Below, piece by piece: positions 1 through 8,161 of a DNA stretch of 64,000 nt. Source of the DNA: Methanobacterium aggregans. Lineage in GTDB: Archaea > Methanobacteriota > Methanobacteria > Methanobacteriales > Methanobacteriaceae. The stretch is from the NCBI RefSeq assembly GCF_017874455.1, contig NZ_JAGGLN010000007.1:33369-97368 (forward strand), read 5' to 3'. Under the pieces are notes generated by a model. That model ran no database searches and had not been told where the DNA came from. It saw only the letters and a list, made by a program, of their open reading frames with translations. The position numbers and the translations under genes were made by a program. The stretch's first letter is position 1. Each line of letters begins with the position of its first letter.

Positions 1-42
1 TATGAATAAAGGATGTTGATTTAAATAAATGGATGTGCCCTG

Positions 43-576
43 ATGCCTGAAAGTTTTGTTGATACTGCCCTGAAGGAGAAAATGACCAAAGATGAACTTT
101 TATCCCTCCTCAAGAGGGAAGCCCGTAACCTTCACATGAAGGATATAATGCTTGCAACTGCATTTTTCCAGGAGGATGCCCAGTTCATGCCCAAGGGCTA
201 CAGGGATGACTACATCAAAACCTTCTCAAAGGCATTTTTCACACGGATCAAGGATATAAAAGAGGATGAAAATCATTACCCAGGTTCTGTGAATCTTGAA
301 AAGCTTAGGGGATTTTTCAAACTCTTGGATGAACAAAAAGCTGGTGCAAAGGGTGACAGGGAGCTTTGTTTTTTGAGGATCGCCAGTTTAGTTGCAACCT
401 ACACAACCTTCATCCGTGAAGAATCCATACATCCCATTGGAACCAAATTTCCAGGGGGTTTTACCCTTCGATTCCATGATGGAGAGTATCTTTGTCCTGT
501 GAAGGATCGTCAGGAAAAGAATCCAAGTGCACTCTGCAGGTTCTGTGTGTCTGTGCAGGATGAAGATGCTGTTTAA
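43..576 (+). CDS. DUF2115 (UPF0305) family protein
   Basis: A 177-residue soluble protein of the DUF2115 family, which is essentially confined to methanogens and has no established function. The C-terminal part carries the recognisable cysteine pattern of the family: CPVKDRQ near residue 151, followed by an ALCRFC motif near residue 163. These three cysteines could bind a metal, but this is inference. The ATG at 43 follows a GGATGTG stretch that can act as ribosome binding site. It is the only plus-strand gene before 10.49 kb. Its downstream flank is AT-rich with a T-run near 612 that could end transcription. Confidence 0.85.
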   Translation: MPESFVDTALKEKMTKDELLSLLKREARNLHMKDIMLATAFFQEDAQFMPKGYRDDYIKTFSKAFFTRIKDIKEDENHYPGSVNLEKLRGFFKLLDEQKAGAKGDRELCFLRIASLVATYTTFIREESIHPIGTKFPGGFTLRFHDGEYLCPVKDRQEKNPSALCRFCVSVQDEDAV

Positions 577-767
577 TTGTGACTTTTAAAGTTTTTATTG
601 ATTTTTAAGCCCTTTTTTTAGATTTTACCCTGAATCTAAGATGAACTACCCTTAAATACTGAGTTATTCATTAAATTCATGGATTATTTATTAAATAAAA
701 ATATTTTTCTACAGTAGAACCAAGTTATGGATATGGATTTTGAACCCTTCAAAAAACTCAAAACAAA

Positions 768-1322
768 TCATTCCTTGCTGATTTTATCTGCAATTCCATT
801 TAAGGAGATGAATTTATCTGCAACCTGTATGAATTCCTCTGTTATTCCCTGAATAAGGAAGTAGGCTATTTCAACCTTTTTACCCCGTCTTTGAACCTCT
901 TCAATTGCCCGGAAGTAGTCGTAGTCCCCTGAGACAATGATGGCTGTGTCGTACTGGTCGTCCATTGCAAAGGATATTAGATCGGTGGCCAGTGCAATGT
1001 CAACACCCTTTTCAACCTGTTCAGTTGTCTGGTTTTCCATTCCACAGTAATCACATTTCACAGTCACACGGTGGGTTTTAAGTGGAACAGCTGTGACTTT
1101 GAAGCCGTTGTAGCCAAGCATGTCAAGAAACCTTTTCTGGGCCGGGAACTGGCTTGAGTGTTCCCTTGGAATTGCAGCGTAGTAGTTCACATTCACGAGC
1201 TTTCTGCCTGCAGTTAATTCATCCCTGAGATTCAGAAGATCGATCTTGTAGCCCTTCTGGTAGTTGTTGCAGCCGTGAAAAAGGTTTGCACCATCTATAA
1301 ATATCATTACCCGTTCTTGCAT
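768..1322 (-). CDS. NYN domain (LabA/DUF88-like) putative RNase
   Basis: A 184-residue NYN-domain protein of the LabA/DUF88 group, a PIN-like nuclease fold usually linked to RNA cleavage. Conserved acidic residues are visible: IDGANLF (Asp-10, Asn-13), KGVDIALATDL (Asp-108, Asp-114) and SGDYDYF (Asp-133, Asp-135). A CDYCG knuckle at residues 90-94 may help bind zinc, but no second CxxC pair is seen. I chose the ATG at 1322 because AGGG lies 6 nt upstream; a TTG two codons earlier is less likely. The substrate is unknown and the neighbours give no clue. Confidence 0.85.
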   Translation of the reverse strand: MQERVMIFIDGANLFHGCNNYQKGYKIDLLNLRDELTAGRKLVNVNYYAAIPREHSSQFPAQKRFLDMLGYNGFKVTAVPLKTHRVTVKCDYCGMENQTTEQVEKGVDIALATDLISFAMDDQYDTAIIVSGDYDYFRAIEEVQRRGKKVEIAYFLIQGITEEFIQVADKFISLNGIADKISKE

Positions 1323-1545
1323 CTTCAACCCTAATATTGTTTCTAATTATATTCCATCTGTGAATCTGGTTATTAATTGTTTCCTATTTTCAGCTTAGAT
1401 GAACCTATGCAGTATAACGTTAGTGAGTTACAAAAAAAATCTGAAGTCAGTACCCCTCAATTTCGTAGTACATCAAAAAAGGAAGAGAATTTATTTTAAC
1501 ATGAAAGAACATTCCCTAAGTGGGTTTATCTCTTTGGGTCAAAGG

Positions 1546-2541
1546 TTATGGTTTTGCACCCTTAAGGTACTCACGGACCCTTTGAACTTCAAGATCCCAA
1601 TCAGAAAGCTTATACTTTTCAACAACCTCAATGAATTTCTCGTAGGCTTTAATGGAATCCTCTTTTTCCTCAAAATCCTCTAGAATATTACCCATACCCA
1701 GCCATGCCTCAGGGTCCTCTGGATCTATTTTGGTTACTTCACTGTAGCACTCCAGAGCATCTTCTGGCCTTTCAAGGCCCAGGTAGATTTCAGCCTTCAG
1801 TGTGAGTGCACTTGTGAACTCTGGCTCAACCCCTAAAATATCAGTTAAGCAGTTAATTGCTTCCTCTTCTTTACCCATATCTGCCAGGGCACATGTCTTG
1901 TAGTATATTACAGATGTGTTACGTTCATTTATATCCAGTGCCTTGTTGTAAAACTCCATTGCTTTATCAAAGTTGTTCAAAGATGCTGAGGACAGTCCCA
2001 GGTACAGCAGTATGTCTTCATCTTCAGGTTCTACTTCTAAAGCAAGATTCAAAGATTTTATGGCATCTTCATACTTTTCAAGCTCGAATAAGATTATTCC
2101 CTTATTTTTCAGGGCCAAAAAGGAGTTTGAATCCATCTCAAGTGCATCATCGAAGTAATTCAAGGCCAGAGTCTTTTTACCCAGAGAAGCCATTATCAAA
2201 GCTTTTAAGATTATTGCATTGATGTTTTCTGGTTCAAATTCTAAAAATTTGTCTATAGATCTTTCTGCTTCTTCAAGATCATCCAGGTACAGTAATGCCA
2301 GACCCTTGTTGTAGTAAACATCAATATAACTTGGATCCAGTTCCAAAACCTTGTCAAAACATTTCAATGCCCTTTCATCTTCCTGGAGTTCTATCAGTCC
2401 AGTTCCCTTCAGGAAAATTGCTGTAACATTATCTGGTTCCAATTCCAATGCCTTTTCAAGGAATTCTACTGCTTCTGCAGGTTCATTTTCCTCGAATTTC
2501 TTATTTGCCATTTCAATGTAATCTGATACTTTTGAAGTCAT
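1546..2541 (-). CDS. Tetratricopeptide (TPR) repeat protein
   Basis: A 331-residue protein made almost entirely of TPR units. About nine 34-residue repeats run from residue 5 to 315 with the usual pattern (xxALxxFDKALELDPxx). There is no signal peptide or membrane segment, so it is probably a cytoplasmic protein-protein interaction scaffold. Such proteins are abundant in Methanobacteriales and the sequence does not reveal the partner. The start at 2541 is backed by GGGTGA 7 nt upstream. The gene stands alone between an NYN protein and an AT-rich gap. Confidence 0.88.
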   Translation of the reverse strand: MTSKVSDYIEMANKKFEENEPAEAVEFLEKALELEPDNVTAIFLKGTGLIELQEDERALKCFDKVLELDPSYIDVYYNKGLALLYLDDLEEAERSIDKFLEFEPENINAIILKALIMASLGKKTLALNYFDDALEMDSNSFLALKNKGIILFELEKYEDAIKSLNLALEVEPEDEDILLYLGLSSASLNNFDKAMEFYNKALDINERNTSVIYYKTCALADMGKEEEAINCLTDILGVEPEFTSALTLKAEIYLGLERPEDALECYSEVTKIDPEDPEAWLGMGNILEDFEEKEDSIKAYEKFIEVVEKYKLSDWDLEVQRVREYLKGAKP

Positions 2542-2640
2542 GTTTTTTCACCCTTTTTTATTCCTGTAAATTGTTTTAAAAATAATCAGAAACCCTGGGC
2601 CCTGGAACTGCCCCTAAAAATAATTAAATCCCTATTTTTT

Positions 2641-2693
2641 GACTGGAAGTTCTCATAGTTAATAAGGTATGATCCTTTTATTTATAGTTATCA
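2641..2693 (-). repeat. Partial copy of the HsdR-fragment leader/start region
   Basis: This stretch lies inside the 420-bp gap 2542-2962, which otherwise shows no gene. It aligns with 7963-8029, the start and leader of the HsdR fragment. The 15 bases before the start codon region match almost exactly. A 13-base segment (7978-7990) is absent here. About 32 of the following 39 positions agree. On the minus strand it preserves an ATG at 2656 that opens only an 10-codon frame. I read it as a scar of the same start region. The right part, 2688-2736, also resembles 5944-5993. Confidence 0.55.
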
Positions 2694-2962
2694 ATCAGAT
2701 TATTCCTAATTAAATACTTAACTATATGTCTGCAAAATAAATTTAAAAAACAATCCCCCACTCAAGACCGCATTTTATGAATATCCATTCTTTGAATCGG
2801 TTTAAATGTTAAATAAAACTTTTGAATCATTCCATAAAGTATTAAAAAGAAATTTCTGGAAAATTCACGCAAAGAGTAAAACTAAAAAAATTCCTTGATC
2901 CTTTGTTACCTATGCAAAGTAATTTAAAAAAAAAGATTAATGGAAATATATATCCTCGATTT

Positions 2963-3109
2963 TCATAATTTCTTAATTTTACCTTTTATTTTCCCTTCAG
3001 CTTCTTTAGCCTTCCCTTTAATTTCTCCTTCCATCTCTTTAGTTTTCCCTTTAATTTCTCCTTTCATTTCCTTGGCTTTCCCCTTCATTTCACCTGTTTT
3101 TTCACTCAT
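2963..3109 (-). CDS. 48-residue LEA-like protein of 11-mer repeats
   Basis: A very small, highly charged protein. After MSEKTGEM it consists of three near-perfect 11-residue units of the form KGKAKEMKGEI (residues 9-41, the second K-G-K-T-K-E-M-E-G-E-I, the third K-G-K-A-K-E-A-E-G-K-I) and a final KGKIKKL. Eleven-residue Lys/Glu/Gly amphipathic repeats are typical of group 3 LEA proteins and resemble CsbD-type stress proteins. It has no Cys, Trp or Pro and would be disordered or helical. The start has a strong GGAGGG 6 nt upstream. It lies 50 bp downstream of the radical SAM gene and close to Hsp20, so a stress-protection role is a reasonable inference. Confidence 0.8.
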   Translation of the reverse strand: MSEKTGEMKGKAKEMKGEIKGKTKEMEGEIKGKAKEAEGKIKGKIKKL

Positions 3110-3159
3110 AGAATCCCTCCAATAGTTTTACATTCTAATTCATAATATTGTAATTTTGT

Positions 3160-4611
3160 CTACTTTGATGATGTGTTGTTGTCCAGGTTTTGGTACCATC
3201 CTTTACCCGTGCCCCCCATGAGTTTTGGGAGTATAAAACTCCGAATGACTGTCTTAAACATGACTTTAAACATGTGCCTATGGTTCAGGAGATATTTTGG
3301 CCTTGCATAGTATTTCAAATAGGCTGTGGCCAGTTTTCTTTCCACCATCTTCTTGTTTAAACCCATTTCATCATATTTCAAAACTGGTTTTAGTACTGTG
3401 TATTCATCCCAGTCATCATCATCTATTAAATTTTTTTCCCTGAGTTCATTGTAGATGGGTGTTCCTGGAAATGGTGTAAGAATAGAATACTGGCAGTAGT
3501 CTGAATCAAGTTTAGTTGAGAAATCAATGGTTTTATTCATATCATCTTCGGTTTCTCCAGGATATCCCAGAATGAAAGAGGTTAAAACTTCTAAACCTGC
3601 ATCTTTTGCAATTTTAACAGCATTTTCAGCGTTTTGAAGAGTTATGCTTTTTTTCATTAAGTCTAAGATACGTTGCGACCCGGATTCAACACCGAAATAT
3701 ATTGTTTGCATTCCTGAATTTTTGAGATTTTGAAGTAACTCTGAGTCTACCCTGTCAACCCTGGATGATGCCACGAATCTCAAATCCATACCTCTGGCTT
3801 TGATTTCATTGGCAATATCATTTGCCCTTCTTTTATTGAGCATGAATGTGTCATCCATGAAGCCTATGTCTCTTATCTGGTAGTTATCTATTAATTCCTC
3901 TATTTCGTCCACCACGTTGTCTGGACTGCGCCATCGGAACTTTTTGCCCATGATGAGTGAGGATGAACAGTAGTTACAGGAATACACACAACCCCTGCTG
4001 GTTATTATTCCACCAGTTTGTTCTTTGGAGACACCGTAGGATTTAAAGGGAACAAGATGTCTGGCTGGGAAAGGTAATGAGTCAAGGTCCTTTATTAAAG
4101 GCCTATCAGGTGTAGATTTCAAACTTCCAGTGTTTGGATCCCTGAAAACAATTCCCCTAACATTTTCCAGATCCGGAATACTTTCATGGGAGGATTGGGC
4201 TGCTATGTCAACCATGGTCTCCTCCCCCTCACCCAGAACTACCACATCAAGGGCTTCAGAATCTTTTAAAGTTTCAAAAGGCATGAAAGTAGTATGTGGA
4301 CCACCTATTACTGTTAAAGAATTAGGGAGGATATTTTTAACCATTTCCAAGTATTTAAGTCCGCTGTTTATGGTGGATGTGGTGGCGGTAACAGCTACTA
4401 CTTGTGGATTGAGCTTTTCTGCCATTTCAGACACATGTTTGTAACCTTTTTGTAGGAGATCATCATCTACTATTTTAACAGAGTAAGATTCTTTCTCCAG
4501 TGATGATGCCAGGTACATCAGATTTATAGGAGGGGCTATGAAACCAAGCGCATTTTTCAATGCATTCTCATCGTAAGGGTTTATGAGCATCACATCAATT
4601 TCTTTATTCAT
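3160..4611 (-). CDS. B12-binding domain/radical SAM protein
   Basis: A 483-residue COG1032-type enzyme. An N-terminal cobalamin-binding Rossmann domain (about residues 5-150, with VTATTSTINSG and VIGGPHTT) is followed by a radical SAM core with the 4Fe-4S motif CVYSCNYC (Cys-208, -212, -215) and a basic, partly hydrophobic C-terminal region (about 430-475) that could touch the membrane. No DxHxxG motif is seen, as is usual in this class. Members methylate or remodel unreactive carbons, including archaeal lipids; the substrate here cannot be read from sequence. The ATG at 4611 is preferred over 4623 because GGTGAT precedes it at the right distance. Confidence 0.85.
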   Translation of the reverse strand: MNKEIDVMLINPYDENALKNALGFIAPPINLMYLASSLEKESYSVKIVDDDLLQKGYKHVSEMAEKLNPQVVAVTATTSTINSGLKYLEMVKNILPNSLTVIGGPHTTFMPFETLKDSEALDVVVLGEGEETMVDIAAQSSHESIPDLENVRGIVFRDPNTGSLKSTPDRPLIKDLDSLPFPARHLVPFKSYGVSKEQTGGIITSRGCVYSCNYCSSSLIMGKKFRWRSPDNVVDEIEELIDNYQIRDIGFMDDTFMLNKRRANDIANEIKARGMDLRFVASSRVDRVDSELLQNLKNSGMQTIYFGVESGSQRILDLMKKSITLQNAENAVKIAKDAGLEVLTSFILGYPGETEDDMNKTIDFSTKLDSDYCQYSILTPFPGTPIYNELREKNLIDDDDWDEYTVLKPVLKYDEMGLNKKMVERKLATAYLKYYARPKYLLNHRHMFKVMFKTVIRSFILPKLMGGTGKGWYQNLDNNTSSK

Positions 4612-4630
4612 GTAAATCACCATTAATGTC

Positions 4631-5053
4631 TCAGTCCCTTCTATCTACCTCATCTCTTCGATCTTCATCGTATCTTCGGTTTCTTCGATTGAATCTTAGT
4701 ATTAGTGAGCCAACTGCACCACCTATTGCGCCCACAACTATTATGATTATTATTTCTTGCGGTGAGTTTAATGGAAGATACATTGATAATTGGGCAGAAA
4801 ATGCAGCAATTTGACCTTTGAATAAGCTTAGTAGCCACAAGATTATTGCACCGGCAACACCCATAAGCGCTCCATTAATCGTTCCATCAAAAATGTTCCC
4901 ATACGAGATGTAACCAACTATTATACCTGCAATTAGAAAACCAAACAGGGCAACCGACAATCCCAGAACTGATCCAACACCCAGAATTGCTAAAACTACA
5001 GTAAATATAATTGCCAGAATAAAACCTTCAACCACAACACCAACACTTACCAT
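4631..5053 (-). CDS. DUF5518-like small membrane protein
   Basis: A 140-residue integral membrane protein with about four hydrophobic helices, rich in Gly and small residues (IIVGYISYG, GALMGVAGAI, VVGAIGGAVGSLIL). It ends in a charged Arg/Asp tail (NRRNRRYDEDRRDEVDRRD). The pattern matches DUF5518-type proteins common in Methanobacteriales, whose function is unknown. GGGGGA overlaps the ATG at 5062, so the ATG at 5053 is the likely start. It lies between Hsp20 and the radical SAM gene on the same strand with short gaps and may be co-transcribed with them. Confidence 0.7.
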   Translation of the reverse strand: MVSVGVVVEGFILAIIFTVVLAILGVGSVLGLSVALFGFLIAGIIVGYISYGNIFDGTINGALMGVAGAIILWLLSLFKGQIAAFSAQLSMYLPLNSPQEIIIIIVVGAIGGAVGSLILRFNRRNRRYDEDRRDEVDRRD

Positions 5054-5083
5054 AATAACCATCCCCCATTAAAAAAAAATGTT

Positions 5084-5392
5084 TTAGTTAATATCAATTT
5101 TATGTAATTTTTTCTCTATTTTAGGTAGTTTAATGGTTAAGACAGAGTCTTTGAAGTTAGCTGATGCTTCTTTAACCTTTATTTCTGATGGAAGTTTAAG
5201 TGTTCTTTTACTTTCGCCGTAACTTCTCTCTTTTTGGATGTAATTGATGTCTTCCTCTTCACTTTCCTCTTCGAACTTTACCATGATGTCTATGGTTTCA
5301 CCAGCAATTCCAATATCAATATCTTCCTTTGTAACACCAGGAAGGTCTATTTTTATTATTAAGTTATCATTGGTTTCAATTTTATCGACCAT
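5084..5392 (-). CDS. Hsp20/alpha-crystallin small heat-shock protein, short form
   Basis: A 102-residue protein that is essentially only the alpha-crystallin domain, a paralog of the 143-residue Hsp20 at 56087-56518. Shared blocks include DLPGV, KFEEE and NYIQKERSYGE. The conserved G of the C-terminal GVL signature is Ser here (FKDSVLTIKLPK). It has almost no N-terminal arm and no IxI tail, features that normally govern oligomer size, so it may stay small. The start at MVDKIETND follows GAGGGG closely; an upstream ATG at 5446 lacks a binding site. It is an ATP-independent holdase by family. Confidence 0.85.
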   Translation of the reverse strand: MVDKIETNDNLIIKIDLPGVTKEDIDIGIAGETIDIMVKFEEESEEEDINYIQKERSYGESKRTLKLPSEIKVKEASANFKDSVLTIKLPKIEKKLHKIDIN

Positions 5393-5458
5393 TTTCCCCT
5401 CAAATTTTTTTTTATTTGATACACTAATAATAAAATAAATTTTCATATTGCAATATGA

Positions 5459-5698
5459 TTATTCAGTCTTGAAAACTCTGCCTTTAATTAGTACCTTATC
5501 GCCAATAGCTTCAATCATTTCATAGGGCACTATTTTGTTATCGCCTAGGCCAATTTTTGCTGATATCCCCGCTTCTTTTAAAATAATTGATTTTACAGTG
5601 TTGGTTTCAAAATCCCAATCCACATCTTTAACTAACCCTATTTGGTCTCCAGATTCATCTAAAACATCTTTACCAATTAATTCATCTGATATTTTCAT
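5459..5698 (-). CDS. PRC-barrel domain protein
   Basis: A 79-residue protein that is a single PRC-barrel (KISDELIGKDVLDESGDQIG, then KIVPYEMIEAIGDKVLIKG). Stand-alone PRC-barrels are numerous in archaea; they bind partner proteins or RNA and no enzymatic activity is expected. The ATG at 5698 has GGAGAG 8 nt upstream; a GTG three codons earlier is possible. It is the first gene of the minus-strand cluster PRC, Hsp20, DUF5518, radical SAM and LEA-like protein, so its promoter upstream of 5700 may drive the whole set. Confidence 0.85.
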   Translation of the reverse strand: MKISDELIGKDVLDESGDQIGLVKDVDWDFETNTVKSIILKEAGISAKIGLGDNKIVPYEMIEAIGDKVLIKGRVFKTE

Positions 5699-5708
5699 CT
5701 TTTTCACT

Positions 5709-6346
5709 CTCCAACGAATTAATTGAATCCCTTACTTCACTGTATAGTTATATGTTGATAGTTACAATTAAAACTTCTTATTTTATTGATTGTTATTATT
5801 AAATATTTTTATTTTTCAAAAAGAAAGGAAGATTGGAGAAGGATATAAATTAAAAGTAGCATCTTGAATGAAATAATAATAATTTTGGGTAATTAGTTAT
5901 ATAAAAAAGGCATTAAATAGGGCACATTTAATACAATTGATAATTATCAATAATATTTATTCATGATTAAATAATTAACTCTATGTCTTTAAATTTAATT
6001 CAAAAATTTATATCAAAATCGAAGAGTATTTTTTCGAATTTACATCCTTTTGAAAGATTTTAAAGGGTTAATAACCATTTAATTCTTTTTATGTTCCGCT
6101 AATTATCACTTCATATTCCTCAATCGCAACCCAATCATTGAGATCCTTCGTAGTAATAACTTCTCATACATTATTGCCAAATACAAGGTTATTCCCAATA
6201 TTTTCAATTATTGAGGATTATTTCGTCAATTACGGTTTTTTAGCTTCGCTATCTGACATTTCTGAAGAAAAAACGAATAAGGCGCACATTAATTTTACTT
6301 TATCAATACGATGCGACCTTAGTTTCATACTTCCCATTATTATCAT
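5709..6346. other. AT-rich gap with a possible gene remnant
   Basis: No intact gene is supported here. The promoter of the PRC-barrel cluster should lie near 5710-5760. Positions 5944-5993 resemble 2688-2736 at about 41 of 50 positions. On the minus strand, from a TAA at 6089 upward, 24 codons read as a plausible protein tail (ending DWVAIEEYEVIISGT) before an in-frame TGA near 6163, with further stops beyond. This looks like a decayed gene end but is too short to name. A plus-strand frame crossing the same DNA into the MFS gene has no start signal and is not believed. Confidence 0.35.
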
Positions 6347-7537
6347 CTATTTAACGGTTATTAATTGCTTTTCCTTCCTTCCATGTAAAAAATAGTAAAG
6401 AACAATGGTTGCAAGTATCACCATGACCATGGTTGAATATGAACCGCGGTATCCTAGGAAAGGAATGAAAAATCCGAATAGATAAGGTCCTACTCCAAAT
6501 CCCATGTCATAAAACATATAATAAGTGGCTGTTGCCAGTCCTAACTTATGCGGTGGAGCTACTTGTATGGCAATTGCCTGGGAAATGGATTGAAGGTTAC
6601 CAAAACCTAACCCAAACAATGCTCCAGCTAATAATAAAGCAAGTCCAAAGTTGGCTTGACTAAATAAGAACATAGCAATTGCGAAAATGAAAAAGCAAGG
6701 ATACATCACAATATTTGCACCTTTAACATCCATTAAACGACCTGAGAATGGTCTTGAGACCACGACTGTAACTGAGAATACAATGAAGTAGAAACTTGCA
6801 GCATTTACCAAATTAATCTGCTCAGCATAGATTGAAATAAAAGTTAATACACCTGAATAAGCAAAACTAATGATTAATGCAATGATTGAAATGGGTATCG
6901 CCTTAAATTCAAGGTAATTTGAAATTTTAAAGATTTTTGCACCTTTAATTTTGTCTGGTTTAGATATCTTATGAGCTGGTTCCTTAACTGCAAAGGACAT
7001 GAAAAAACAGAAGATAACTAATATTAAATTAAAAATAAAAATCGCGTTAAAATCTGCATACTCCGTTAAAAGAATTCCTATAAAAGGGCCTATTGCTGTT
7101 GCCAATATTATACTTATACTAAAATAACTAAGGCCTTCTCCGAGTCTATTGGCAGGAAGAATCTGGGCAACAATTGTTCCTATAGTTGTGGTTGCCACTC
7201 CAAAAGCCATTCCCTGTAAAATTCTGATGATGATTAACAATGGTAAACTGGTTGCCACAAAGTATAGTGCTGATGGGATGGCAAAGAATATTATACTGAT
7301 AATTAAAATTTTCCTATTTTCTACGTCGTCAATAATGCGTCCAATTCCTAATCGACCAAACAAAGCTCCAATAACAAAGATACTTGAAACAAGTCCAGCT
7401 ACACCTGTTGAAGTATGAAATCTAGTTATGGCATAAGAAGCTATCGTAACCAACAATAGATAAAATATCAAAGCAATTAAAAAATTAACCACAGATAATG
7501 TGATAAACTCTTTTGTCCATAATTTTTCCTTATTCAT
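6347..7537 (-). CDS. MFS transporter
   Basis: A 396-residue major facilitator with twelve predicted helices in two halves. The cytoplasmic loop after helix 2 reads GRLGIGRIIDDVENRK, a version of the MFS A-motif, and the equivalent loop in the second half reads SGRLMDVKGAN. It most resembles drug or metabolite efflux members of bacterial type; the substrate cannot be inferred. AAGGAT precedes the ATG at 7537. A 16-bp tandem repeat lies 81-112 bp upstream and may be a regulator site. Its position next to an HsdR fragment suggests an acquired region. Confidence 0.85.
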   Translation of the reverse strand: MNKEKLWTKEFITLSVVNFLIALIFYLLLVTIASYAITRFHTSTGVAGLVSSIFVIGALFGRLGIGRIIDDVENRKILIISIIFFAIPSALYFVATSLPLLIIIRILQGMAFGVATTTIGTIVAQILPANRLGEGLSYFSISIILATAIGPFIGILLTEYADFNAIFIFNLILVIFCFFMSFAVKEPAHKISKPDKIKGAKIFKISNYLEFKAIPISIIALIISFAYSGVLTFISIYAEQINLVNAASFYFIVFSVTVVVSRPFSGRLMDVKGANIVMYPCFFIFAIAMFLFSQANFGLALLLAGALFGLGFGNLQSISQAIAIQVAPPHKLGLATATYYMFYDMGFGVGPYLFGFFIPFLGYRGSYSTMVMVILATIVLYYFLHGRKEKQLITVK

Positions 7538-7617
7538 GTTATTATCCTTCTAAAAAAATTCAAAATATGTTTAGCTGTTATATTTATGTACATTAGAATC
7601 TTCAACTGTATAAACAG

Positions 7618-7649
7618 GTGTCATTAACAACAAGTGTCATCCACAACAA
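7618..7649. repeat. 16-bp tandem repeat upstream of the MFS gene
   Basis: Two adjoining copies of a 16-base unit, GTGTCATTAACAACAA and GTGTCATCCACAACAA, agree at 14 of 16 positions. They lie 81-112 bp before the MFS start on the minus strand. Direct repeats of this size and position are often binding sites for a dimeric or oligomeric regulator. No regulator gene is adjacent, so the role is inference. Confidence 0.5.
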
Positions 7650-7778
7650 ATAAATGATCAAATTGAAACTTTCGTAGTGACAGGGAACGATTGCTGATTG
7701 AAATTTTAATTTTCCATTAAAATCAATAAATAATCCGATAAAATTATTTTTAAACATAAGTATATATTAAAATATTAA

Positions 7779-7991
7779 TTAAGCAATTAATAAGTGATTA
7801 TAGTCAACGTTGTGTTCAGGTTTGCCCTTAAAAAGAATGAAATCCTTGTTTTTGAAGTCTGACTTTACTGAGTTGACTTCTTCCTTGATGTACCTATCCA
7901 TCCAGCCCACTTTCTTCAGCACGGGATCGATGAGTTCCTTCCTTGTTTGATATTCTGTTTTTGGCTGGAAGTTCTCAGGATAGGTTCTCAT
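7779..7991 (-). pseudogene. Truncated HsdR-like N-terminal fragment
   Basis: A 70-codon frame resembling the very N-terminus of type I restriction R subunits (TRKELIDPVLKKVGW, then EEVNSVKSDFKNKDF). The nuclease residues (D..ExK) and the helicase domains that should follow are missing; the frame stops at 7779 right after NHLLIA. No hsdM or hsdS lies nearby. It is best read as the remnant of a lost restriction locus. On the minus strand a TATA-like AATTTATAAAT at about 8014-8024 sits 25 nt before the start codon, which would give a nearly leaderless transcript. Confidence 0.65.
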
Positions 7992-8014
7992 AATTAATAA
8001 AATAGGATTCTTTT

Positions 8015-8095
8015 ATTTATAAATTATCATTTTTATTTTTCAAAGTCATAATCAAGGTTAGAGAGCTTCAGAAACCCAATTAATATTAATAATAT
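8015..8095 (-). repeat. 81-bp direct repeat, copy 1 (promoter of HsdR fragment)
   Basis: This block is identical to 10246-10326 at 80 of 81 positions (A at 8035 versus G at 10266). Read on the minus strand, it ends with a TATA-like AATTTATAAAT beside the HsdR fragment start. The two copies are direct repeats in the same orientation, 2231 bp apart, and bracket the three-gene module 8162-10158. Confidence 0.85.
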
Positions 8096-8161
8096 AAAAA
8101 TAAGTAATAATAATTATTTGAAAAAATATAGGATTATAATCTGGGGATTCTTAGATTATTT

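Noticed and set aside
6138..6395. Plus-strand 85-codon frame in the gap before the MFS gene
   Set aside because: No ribosome binding site, and its end runs antisense into the MFS coding region. The minus strand of the same DNA reads better as a decayed gene end.
7618..7649. CRISPR-like array
   Set aside because: Only two adjoining 16-bp units without spacers. No true CRISPR array or cas gene is present in the window.
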